This document shows, piece after piece, positions 1 to 7,085 of a DNA stretch of 64,000 nucleotides. The notes under the pieces were generated by a model. That model was not told the origin of the DNA. It searched no databases and saw only the letters and a program-made list of their open reading frames with translations. The position numbers were made by a program, and so were the translations under genes. Origin of the DNA: Cylindrospermopsis curvispora GIHE-G1 (GTDB taxonomy: Bacteria; Cyanobacteriota; Cyanobacteriia; Cyanobacteriales; Nostocaceae); contig NZ_CP060822.1 of the NCBI RefSeq assembly GCF_014489415.1, positions 816,311-880,310 of the forward strand, given 5' to 3'. Numbering within the stretch: position 1 is the first letter of the stretch; each line of letters opens with the position of its first letter.

Positions 1-89
1 TATCACTAACAGTAATCACTGCACAGTTAGCAGTAATTGCTGTCATGTCATGGTGTGGTTGTATTTCCATGATTCCAGGTATGAAGTAG

Positions 90-428
90 TTACTCAGATT
101 TACTCAAACCCAAACCATTTTCTTCAGCGTAGCGATTCATAAAACGCATAAAGCGATCCCACTCCTGAGAAGTTTTGATTAAATACACCGCTTCCACAGC
201 TTCTGGTTTACCATTAACAAATTTCCCTCTTACCTCGCGGGTAACAATTTCGCCCTCCTCGTCAATCATATACATTCCAGTGATTCCGTCAGTATTGCCT
301 TCTTGGAGAATATCGGGGTTGACAAAGGTAAAGGTTGCTGTACCTTGGTCACCACTGCGGGATCTGGTCAACCTTACATCTGGAACTACTTTTTCGTCAG
401 TACCTTTAGAAAACTGGATGCTTGCCAT
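90..428 (-). CDS. psb28: Photosystem II assembly factor Psb28
   Basis: 112 aa, the usual length of the family, ATG start at 428. The N-terminus (MASIQFSKG), the central [14 protein letters not shown] segment and the [13 protein letters not shown] tail are those of cyanobacterial Psb28. Psb28 is a soluble protein on the cytoplasmic face of thylakoids that binds CP47/RC47 assembly intermediates of photosystem II and is absent from the mature complex. It is downstream of, and on the same strand as, the COG0523 GTPase gene with about 57 bp between them, so co-transcription is possible but not shown. Nothing unusual seen. Confidence 0.95.
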   Translation of the reverse strand: MASIQFSKGTDEKVVPDVRLTRSRSGDQGTATFTFVNPDILQEGNTDGITGMYMIDEEGEIVTREVRGKFVNGKPEAVEAVYLIKTSQEWDRFMRFMNRYAEENGLGLSKSE

Positions 429-485
429 AATTAATCATTTTAAGTTTTGTGACCTATCTTCATATTTTCCCATCATGGGGACATT

Positions 486-1565
486 TTATCCACAACCACC
501 TCTAAAACCTTTACCCTTATTTGCGGGAGGAAGACAAAGACAGTGTTCTATTTGTTGTAGTAACTTCCGTTCATCCAAGTTTTGACCTATTAAAACCAAC
601 TGATTTTTCTTTTCCCCATGCCATTGATCATCATCAATGGTGAAGCGCTTACCACAGAGGTGAAAAACATGACGGTTGGGACTCTCGTCAAACCACATAA
701 TACCCTTAGCGCGAAACACATTGGTTGGCAATTGGTTATCCAAGAAATATTGAAATTTCCTAATGGCAAAAGGTTTATCACTCTGGAAAGAAATGGAAAC
801 AAACCCGTCATTTTCTAAGTGATGAGAATGGTGGTGATGTTCGTGTTCATGATGGTCATGGTCACAACTAGAATGATCATGATGCTCATGTTTATGACTT
901 GACGTATCAAAATATTTATCAGACTCAAATAAGCCAACACTGAGAATTAGGGCCAGGGGAACCTGGGAATTTTTAGTTCTAATAATTCTGGCACCTTCCT
1001 TAACATCATGAATCTTCCTTTCCAAGATTGTTAAAGTTGCTTCGTCAACCAAATCTATTTTATTCAGCAAAATTACATCGCCATAGACGATTTGGCTGTG
1101 GGCAGCTTGGGAATTAAATAGATCCAAGCTATAGTTTGCAGCATCAACCACAGTTATAATAGAGTCTAGCCTGGTTAGATCTCGCAACTCTGAGCCTAAA
1201 AAGGTCATGGCTACAGGCAAAGGATCTGCTAAACCCGTGGTTTCCACCACCAAATAATCTATTTTTTCTTGTCGTTCCAGGACCTGGTAAACAGCATCAA
1301 CTAAGTCATTGTTAATAGTGCAACAAATACAGCCATTGCTCAATTCTACCATGTTATCGTCAGTAGTAACAATCAACTCATTATCAATACCGATTTCACC
1401 AAATTCGTTCACCAGAACAGCAGTTTTTAGACCTTGCTGATTAGTTAGAATATGGTTAAGCAGGGTAGTCTTACCACTTCCTAGAAATCCGGTAATAATT
1501 GTCACTGGTAAGCCATGTTTAGAAACAGGCATTTTGGGAGATTCTATAGTAACTGCTGAAGTCAT
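486..1565 (-). CDS. COG0523 (CobW/ZNG-type) GTPase, His-rich
   Basis: 359 aa. Walker A GFLGSGKTTLLNHIL near residues 26-40, the family's metal-binding CxCC motif (GCICC, about residue 79) and the NKID base-recognition motif are all present. A spacer around residues 225-250 is very rich in His with some Asp, a likely metal-chelating loop. The C-terminal CobW_C domain ends in a short Cys-containing tail. Family members are GTP-dependent metal chaperones, often for zinc; metal and client cannot be read from sequence. I saw no canonical Zur box (TGATAATNATTATCA) in the 150 bp upstream. ATG at 1565. Confidence 0.9.
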   Translation of the reverse strand: MTSAVTIESPKMPVSKHGLPVTIITGFLGSGKTTLLNHILTNQQGLKTAVLVNEFGEIGIDNELIVTTDDNMVELSNGCICCTINNDLVDAVYQVLERQEKIDYLVVETTGLADPLPVAMTFLGSELRDLTRLDSIITVVDAANYSLDLFNSQAAHSQIVYGDVILLNKIDLVDEATLTILERKIHDVKEGARIIRTKNSQVPLALILSVGLFESDKYFDTSSHKHEHHDHSSCDHDHHEHEHHHHSHHLENDGFVSISFQSDKPFAIRKFQYFLDNQLPTNVFRAKGIMWFDESPNRHVFHLCGKRFTIDDDQWHGEKKNQLVLIGQNLDERKLLQQIEHCLCLPPANKGKGFRGGCG

Positions 1566-1702
1566 AATGATTAATTGAGGGACTAAGGTCGAGTAGACTC
1601 ATACTGAAAGAGTACCCACAAACCATTGTAAAGAACAGAAATAGTTTTGGCAAATTGACAGGAATAAGTGAAAATTGCCATTTACCCACCCTAAGATAGG
1701 CT

Positions 1703-1717
1703 ATGATTTTGAATCAT
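1703..1717. promoter_or_regulatory. Short perfect inverted repeat ahead of cysS
   Basis: ATGATT-TTG-AATCAT, two perfect 6-bp arms, ends 22 bp before the cysS start codon and lies between the divergent COG0523 and cysS genes. It could be an operator, but the arm spacing does not match the cyanobacterial Zur or NtcA consensus. No binding protein can be named. Confidence 0.2.
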
Positions 1718-1739
1718 CAGATTGTCCCATTTCTCGATT

Positions 1740-3206
1740 ATGACCCTATCTATTTATAATACTCTCACCCGTCGTCAAGAGGAATTTCAAACCGTCGAAC
1801 CTGGTCAGGTTAAGATGTATTATTGTGGTGTAACAGTATATGACTATTGTCACTTGGGTCATGCTAGGGCTTGTATAGTATGGGATGTAGTCAGACGTTA
1901 CTTAGAATTTATTGGTTACAGGGTACGTTATATCCAGAACTTTACAGATATTGACGATAAAATCCTCAACCGGGCCAGAAAAGAAAACTCCACCATGGAA
2001 AAAGTGGCAGAGCGTTACATAGAAGCTTACTTTGAAGATATGGGACGCTTAGGTGTCAGGGAAGCAGATGAATATCCCCGGGCGACACATACCATGAATG
2101 GTATAAAAAGGTTAATTCGAGATTTAGAAACAAGAGGTTATGCCTATCCTGCTGATGGAGATGTTTATTATGCTGTGAGAAAGTTTGATGAGTATGGCAA
2201 ACTTTCAGGAAGGAAATTAGCAGATTTGCAAGCGGGTGCGAGTGAGAGAGTTAATATAGAAGATCCAGAATATCAAAAAAAGAAAGATCCCTTTGATTTT
2301 GCCCTATGGAAAGCGGCAAAACCGAGTGAGCCAGCATGGGAGTCGCCCTGGGGCAAAGGTCGTCCAGGATGGCACATAGAGTGTTCAGCCATGGTGAGAG
2401 ATAGACTAGGAGACACAATAGATATTCATGCTGGTGGTGCGGACTTAATATTTCCCCATCATGAAAACGAAATTGCCCAATCAGAAGCAGTCACAGGGAA
2501 ACCACTGGCAAATTATTGGTTACATAATGGTATGGTAAAAGTAGATGGGGAGAAAATGTCCAAGTCCCTGGGGAATTTTACCACCATTAGGGATTTATTA
2601 GATCGGGGGGTTGACCCCATGGCATTAAGATTATTTGTCCTCATGGCCCAATATCGCAAACCCCTAGATTTTACTGAGGAGGCGATTTTAGCAGCAACCA
2701 ATGGTTGGCATACCCTGAAAGAAGGTTTATTGTTTGGTTATCACCATGGTGGGGAATTGGGTTGGGATTTGCCGTCAACCCAGGAGTGCGCTGACATAGA
2801 CCAGATGGAGGTTGGGAAATTTACCAGAGCAGTGGATGATGATTTTAACTTTCCTGGTGGGTTAGCAGTTATTTTTGAGATAGCCAAAGATCTGAGGAAA
2901 GAAAGAAATATTATAGTTCATCAAGGAAAAACCGAAACCCCGTCTGCAAAATTATTGACAAAATGGCAAACACTGGTGGCTTTGACCCGGGTTTTAGGTT
3001 TAATAGCTAAACCAGAGGAGCCAAAAACCATAGATGAAAGTTTAAGTGATAAAGCAATTGAACAGTTAGTACAGAAAAGACAGGAAGCGAGAAAAGCCAA
3101 AGACTTTGCTGAATCTGACCGTATCAGGGAGGAACTAAAAGCAAAGGGTATCACCCTAATAGACAGCAAAGAGGGGACTCGTTGGCAAAGGGAACAGGCT
3201 TTTTAA
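1740..3206 (+). CDS. cysS: Cysteinyl-tRNA synthetase
   Basis: 488 aa class I aminoacyl-tRNA synthetase that charges tRNA-Cys. The HIGH signature is HLGHA (in DYCHLGHARA), the KMSKS loop is KMSKSLGNF, and the zinc ligands are visible as YYCGVTVYD near the N-terminus, WHIECSAM and the FPHHENEIAQSE motif. The C-terminal DALR/helical region ends normally. A TTG 18 bp upstream is in frame, but ATG at 1740 gives the usual MTLSIYNTL start. The gene is followed 31 bp later by tldD on the same strand. Confidence 0.97.
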   Translation: MTLSIYNTLTRRQEEFQTVEPGQVKMYYCGVTVYDYCHLGHARACIVWDVVRRYLEFIGYRVRYIQNFTDIDDKILNRARKENSTMEKVAERYIEAYFEDMGRLGVREADEYPRATHTMNGIKRLIRDLETRGYAYPADGDVYYAVRKFDEYGKLSGRKLADLQAGASERVNIEDPEYQKKKDPFDFALWKAAKPSEPAWESPWGKGRPGWHIECSAMVRDRLGDTIDIHAGGADLIFPHHENEIAQSEAVTGKPLANYWLHNGMVKVDGEKMSKSLGNFTTIRDLLDRGVDPMALRLFVLMAQYRKPLDFTEEAILAATNGWHTLKEGLLFGYHHGGELGWDLPSTQECADIDQMEVGKFTRAVDDDFNFPGGLAVIFEIAKDLRKERNIIVHQGKTETPSAKLLTKWQTLVALTRVLGLIAKPEEPKTIDESLSDKAIEQLVQKRQEARKAKDFAESDRIREELKAKGITLIDSKEGTRWQREQAF

Positions 3207-3237
3207 CGCATTAATCAACTAAACCAATATTAGTAAC

Positions 3238-4674
3238 ATGTGGAAAGAATTAACACAAGCTATTGATCAGTTTGACATTACCGTGGATTGGATAGGGATT
3301 CGTGCTGTCAAAGAAGTTGCAAGAGATTACTATGTCAGAGATAGTCTACCCAGAAGTAATGGTAAATCCCTAACAATGGGAGCAATGATAGAGATTATGG
3401 TTAATGGTAGTATAGGTTACGCCGCTACTAACTGCCTAACCTCATTGTCACTCAAGAATGCAGCTAAAATAGCTTATCAACAGGCAATTGCAGCTAGTAA
3501 ATTTCGGATATATCCCCTAGAAAAAAACACCCGTCCAGCAATGGTTGGCGAATATAATACACCACTGGATCAACCATTAAATTTTCTGAATCCAGGGGAA
3601 ATAAATGATTTACTAATCCGTATTTGTCACGGACTAAAAATTAGTGATCAAATAGTGCAAACTAGTGCCCAGATTAACACAAGTGAAAAAGAGACCTGGT
3701 TTGTGAGTAGTAATGGTTCAGAGATTTACCAGAAAATCACTTCTGTGGGCAATCATTTTGGGGTGATAGCCCAGGATGGTCGAGTAGTACAACAACGAAG
3801 TAATCATGGAATGCACGCCAACTGTTATCAAGGCGGATGGGAAGTATTACAACAAGATAAATTATGGAATAGGGTTCAACAAATTAGTGAACAAGCCATA
3901 GAATTATTAAATGCTCCAGAATGTCCCAACCTAGAGACAAATTTGGTCTTAGCACCAGATCAAATGATGCTACAAATTCATGAAAGTGTGGGACATCCCC
4001 TAGAAATAGATCGCATTTTAGGTGATGAACGGAACTACGCGGGTGGTAGTTTTGTGAACCCAGAGGATTTTGGCAAATTACAATATGGCTCACCTTTAAT
4101 GAATATTACCTTTGATCCCACTGTTGAAGGAGAATCGGCTAGTTATCAATTTGATGATACTGGTGCAAAAGCTACAAAACAATATCTAATTCAAGATGGT
4201 ATTTTGCAAAGGGGTTTGGGCAGTTTAGAAAGTCAAGCTCGTTCTGGTTTACCAGGAGTAGCTTGTGCTCGCGCTTGCTCTTGGAATCGTCCACCAATTG
4301 ATAGAATGGCTAACCTTAATTTAGAGCCAGGGGATACTAGTTTTGGGGAAATGATTGAGGGTATAGAACATGGTGTTTATATGGAGTCCAATCGCTCTTG
4401 GTCCATAGATGATCTTCGCCATAAGTTCCAATTTGGGTGTGAATATGCCAAACTAATTGAAAATGGTCAACTGACAAAAACTTTAAGAAATCCCAATTAC
4501 AGAGCAACAACACCACAATTTTGGCATAGTTTAGTCCAGGTGGGTAATTTTGAGAATTGGCAAATGTATGGCACGCCATTTTGTGGGAAGGGAGAGCCAA
4601 ATCAAGCTATATGGGTAGGTCATGGTTCACCCCCTTGTGTGTTTACAAATATAGAAGTTTTTGGTGGAGGGTAA
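3238..4674 (+). CDS. tldD: TldD-family metallopeptidase
   Basis: 478 aa. The catalytic zinc motif HExxxH appears as HESVGHPLE near residue 250, as in TldD, followed by the conserved glycine-rich region and a C-terminal GHGSPPCVFTNIEVFGG segment. TldD works as a heterodimer with TldE/PmbA; in E. coli the pair degrades unfolded peptides and trims microcin B17. Here its probable partner starts one base after its stop codon, so the two are almost certainly co-translated. The substrate in cyanobacteria is not known to me. Confidence 0.9.
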   Translation: MWKELTQAIDQFDITVDWIGIRAVKEVARDYYVRDSLPRSNGKSLTMGAMIEIMVNGSIGYAATNCLTSLSLKNAAKIAYQQAIAASKFRIYPLEKNTRPAMVGEYNTPLDQPLNFLNPGEINDLLIRICHGLKISDQIVQTSAQINTSEKETWFVSSNGSEIYQKITSVGNHFGVIAQDGRVVQQRSNHGMHANCYQGGWEVLQQDKLWNRVQQISEQAIELLNAPECPNLETNLVLAPDQMMLQIHESVGHPLEIDRILGDERNYAGGSFVNPEDFGKLQYGSPLMNITFDPTVEGESASYQFDDTGAKATKQYLIQDGILQRGLGSLESQARSGLPGVACARACSWNRPPIDRMANLNLEPGDTSFGEMIEGIEHGVYMESNRSWSIDDLRHKFQFGCEYAKLIENGQLTKTLRNPNYRATTPQFWHSLVQVGNFENWQMYGTPFCGKGEPNQAIWVGHGSPPCVFTNIEVFGGG

Positions 4675-4675
4675 G

Positions 4676-6019
4676 ATGGAAGTAGATGGTTTCAAATTAG
4701 AAAAAAACTTTCATAATCTTAGGGAAATGCTGTTAAGCAAAAAATCAGATCAGGAAGATTTTACACTTAATCTTAGCAGTGAAAGGAGTCAGTTTACCCG
4801 GTTTAATCAGGGAAAAGTTAGACAAACGGGAGTAGTGTATGATGGTTCTGTGCATTTAACTTTAATGGCTGATCATCGCAGTAGTTTTTGTCATTTTCCC
4901 TTCACTGGTAATTGGGAGATAGATCGGGAAGTTGCATGTCAAAATTTAGAAGAACTAAGGGAAGAAATCTCCATGTTACCAGTAGATCCCTACATAGTTT
5001 TACCAGGGGGAGAGGGAAGCATTAGGGAAATACATAGAGGTGAATTATTAGCACCAGAAAAAGTGCCCGATAGCATTTTAACATCCCTAGAAAATTTAGA
5101 TTTTACTGGTATGTATGCTGGGGGTATCATTATAAGGGGATATGGAGATTCTAGAGGAAAAAGCCATTGGTTTGTTACCAATTCTTTTAATTTAGATTAT
5201 TCTTTAATTATTGCACCGAAAAAAGCAGTCAAAGCCACCTTTGCTGGGAGAGAATGGAAACAATCAGCATACATTGATAAAATCGCGGATGGCAAAAAAC
5301 AATTGTCTTTATTATCCCGTGAACCTAGGAAACTGCCCAGGGGTAAATATAGAACCTACTTTGCTCCTGGTGCGGTAGCTGAACTATTGGATATGTTATC
5401 TTGGGGTGCTATTAGTGAATCTTCTATACAGCAGGGTAATAGTGCTTTAGCACCATTGTCAAGAGGTGAAAAACAGCTTTCACCCAAGTTTAATTTAAAG
5501 GAGAACTTTAGCGCTGGTTTGACCCCCAGATTTAACAGTTTAGGAGAAATATCACCACAGGAATTAACCCTAATCGAAAATGGGGGTTTAGTCAATAGTT
5601 TGGTCAATTCCCGCACTGCTAAGGAATATAATAAAGTCAGCAATGCTGCAAACAGTTCAGAAACATTACGCTCCCCCGAAATCAAGATAGGCAACTTGGA
5701 TTTTGGAGATATTCTGGCCAGTTTAGGAACTGGGTTATATGTTTCCAATTTACATTATTTAAACTGGAGCAACCGTCAAACTGGTAGAATCACCGGAATG
5801 ACCAGGTATGCTTGTTTTTGGGTAGAAGATGGAGAGATGGTCGCCCCCATAGAAAACCTGCGTTTTGATGAAAGTTTGTATGACTTTTGGGGAGAAAAAT
5901 TAGTTGATTTTACCAACTTTCAAGATCTAATCCCTGAAGTAAGTACATACACTAAACGTCAATTGGGTGGTAGTTTAGTACCTGGAATGTTGGTTGAGGA
6001 CTTTAGTTATAGTTTCTAG
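4676..6019 (+). CDS. tldE: TldE/PmbA-family partner of TldD
   Basis: 447 aa. ATG at 4676 is preceded by GGTGGAGG, which sits inside the tldD stop region and is a good ribosome binding site; an in-frame TTG at 4661 overlaps tldD and is less likely. The protein lacks the HExxxH motif, as expected of the non-catalytic TldE subunit, but shares the C-terminal beta-rich architecture (ends with a GGSLVPGMLVEDFSYSF tail). Role: forms the peptide chamber with TldD. The gene order cysS-tldD-tldE suggests one transcript. Confidence 0.85.
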   Translation: MEVDGFKLEKNFHNLREMLLSKKSDQEDFTLNLSSERSQFTRFNQGKVRQTGVVYDGSVHLTLMADHRSSFCHFPFTGNWEIDREVACQNLEELREEISMLPVDPYIVLPGGEGSIREIHRGELLAPEKVPDSILTSLENLDFTGMYAGGIIIRGYGDSRGKSHWFVTNSFNLDYSLIIAPKKAVKATFAGREWKQSAYIDKIADGKKQLSLLSREPRKLPRGKYRTYFAPGAVAELLDMLSWGAISESSIQQGNSALAPLSRGEKQLSPKFNLKENFSAGLTPRFNSLGEISPQELTLIENGGLVNSLVNSRTAKEYNKVSNAANSSETLRSPEIKIGNLDFGDILASLGTGLYVSNLHYLNWSNRQTGRITGMTRYACFWVEDGEMVAPIENLRFDESLYDFWGEKLVDFTNFQDLIPEVSTYTKRQLGGSLVPGMLVEDFSYSF

Positions 6020-6130
6020 AGCCAGATGTTTTTAAAAACCGATCTGGAAAATTTCCGGACTTCATCTAGTTTCAATTGTAAACGTAAAGGTGGTTAGTTA
6101 AACACCAAGGTTGATAGGTAAAAGCGAGGG

Positions 6131-6170
6131 TTGGATGGGCGGATCACCTCCATCCCTTATAGTTTTTTAT
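6131..6170 (+). terminator. Probable tldE terminator
   Basis: GGATGG at 6133-6138 pairs with CCATCC at 6150-6155 around a GC-rich loop that can form two more GG/CC pairs. It is followed by a T-rich stretch (AGTTTTTTATTTT), typical of an intrinsic terminator. It is 110 bp after the tldE stop. Confidence 0.5.
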
Positions 6171-6282
6171 TTTGACGACACCTTTACTTAATATTGCACA
6201 CGGCAAGATACTTTCATCCCTCGTTCTTGCTCATTTGCTACCGAAAATTTTATTTTCTGTGCCAATTTTGCGTTGAAGACAA

Positions 6283-6301
6283 AATAATTATCATCAATAA
6301 T
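6283..6301. promoter_or_regulatory. Weak Fur-box-like site
   Basis: AATAATTATCATCAATAAT matches the 19-bp Fur consensus GATAATGATAATCATTATC at 13 positions by hand count. It lies about 60 bp before the TM2 gene. In an AT-rich genome such matches arise by chance, so this is only a candidate. Confidence 0.15.
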
Positions 6302-6364
6302 TGTATTTAACTCTCCATTCCCCTATCTACATTTTTAGCAAACCCTGTCTAGGAGTGATTGAAT

Positions 6365-6640
6365 ATGGCTAATCTCAACCCATCCCATGGTAGTAAACAG
6401 CTTTTGGCAGGTTACTGTGGCATTATTTTCGGTGGCTTTGGTATTCATAAATTTATCCTTGGTTATGCGCCCGAAGGTTTTATTATGTTGGTTATTTCTG
6501 TAGTTGGCGGTTCTCTCACATTTGGATTGACATTGATTATTATGCAACTGATTGGTCTCATTGAAGGTATGATTTACCTGAATAAAAACCATGAGGATTT
6601 TGTTGATACTTATTTTATTGGTAAACAGCGCTGGTTTTAA
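6365..6640 (+). CDS. TM2-domain membrane protein
   Basis: 91 aa. ATG at 6365 has AGGAG 9 bp upstream; an in-frame TTG at 6359 is less likely. Two transmembrane helices flank a short turn: LLAGYCGIIFGGFGIHKFIL and the following GFIMLVISVVGG...LIIMQLIGLIEGMIYL. The G-x-HKF-x-LGY pattern is the TM2 domain signature. TM2 proteins are small inner-membrane proteins of unclear function. It seems to be transcribed alone. Confidence 0.85.
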   Translation: MANLNPSHGSKQLLAGYCGIIFGGFGIHKFILGYAPEGFIMLVISVVGGSLTFGLTLIIMQLIGLIEGMIYLNKNHEDFVDTYFIGKQRWF

Positions 6641-6697
6641 TACCCCCTAATCATCCCTATTCTCTACTGTTACAAATTATTTCAAATTATTTCAAAT

Positions 6698-6865
6698 ATG
6701 CGGATACTGAGACATCAAAACCTGGCTGGACCTATACTATTTATTGTGTCCGTCACTTATTTTACAGCCATGTCTACTTGGGAAACTAACTATTTTGTTA
6801 AAAGCATAATTTTGATGTTGCCTATACAAGTAGTATCTTTAATATACATGAACCATAAGCACTGA
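6698..6865 (+). CDS. Possible 55-aa hydrophobic micro-protein
   Basis: ATG at 6698, TGA at 6863-6865. The product would start MRILRHQNLAGPILFIVS and contain two hydrophobic stretches (PILFIVSVTYFTA and SIILMLPIQVVSLIYM) separated by a polar turn, ending NHKH. No clear ribosome binding site is visible (TTTCAAAT precedes it). The composition is more protein-like than the surrounding AT-rich DNA, but I recognise no family, so it may be a chance ORF. Confidence 0.3.
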   Translation: MRILRHQNLAGPILFIVSVTYFTAMSTWETNYFVKSIILMLPIQVVSLIYMNHKH

Positions 6866-6914
6866 AATCATAATGGTTAATTGTTAATGATTAACTATTT
6901 GTCATGTTCTAATT

Positions 6915-7085
6915 ATGAATCATATAACAGTTAAATCTCCAGATTTTGTTTATGCTAGAGATGGCAGTAGTTTTAGCCATATAGTCTTAGGATGGAGGCG
7001 AGCCAGAACGCCTGAACTAAAGCCTTATTTAAGTTCTTTGCTAATTCCAAACTTATTATGCAACTTGCACAAAAAAATGAATTGA
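6915..7085 (+). CDS. Possible 56-aa ORF overlapping ctaA start
   Basis: ATG at 6915 to TGA at 7083-7085, overlapping the first 28 bases of the copper ATPase in another frame. The product would begin MNHITVKSPDFVYARDG and contain a basic GWRRARTPELKPYLSSLL stretch. The overlap would fit a leader peptide coupled to ATPase translation, but no ribosome binding site or family supports it. Confidence 0.2.
   Translation: MNHITVKSPDFVYARDGSSFSHIVLGWRRARTPELKPYLSSLLIPNLLCNLHKKMN

Larger units (their letters stand above)
6020..6364. other. Intergenic region tldE to TM2 gene
   Basis: 345 bp without a convincing ORF. It holds a terminator-like hairpin (6131-6170), a weak Fur-box-like sequence (6283-6301) and, at 6351-6355, the AGGAG ribosome binding site of the next gene. 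No other structure was recognised. Confidence 0.6.

Noticed and set aside
1-89. Repeated CAGTAAT-type words at the left edge
   Set aside because: Short imperfect repeats in the first 45 bases with no length or family support; nothing further can be said at the edge.
1703-1717. Possible Zur box upstream of cysS
   Set aside because: Perfect small palindrome, but the arm spacing does not fit the published Zur consensus. Kept only as an unassigned inverted repeat.
6141-6151. GGATCACCTCC, identical to the 3' end of 16S rRNA (anti-Shine-Dalgarno)
   Set aside because: Eleven bases only, inside a terminator-like hairpin; no other 16S sequence surrounds it. A chance match or part of the stem is more likely than an rRNA remnant or decoy.
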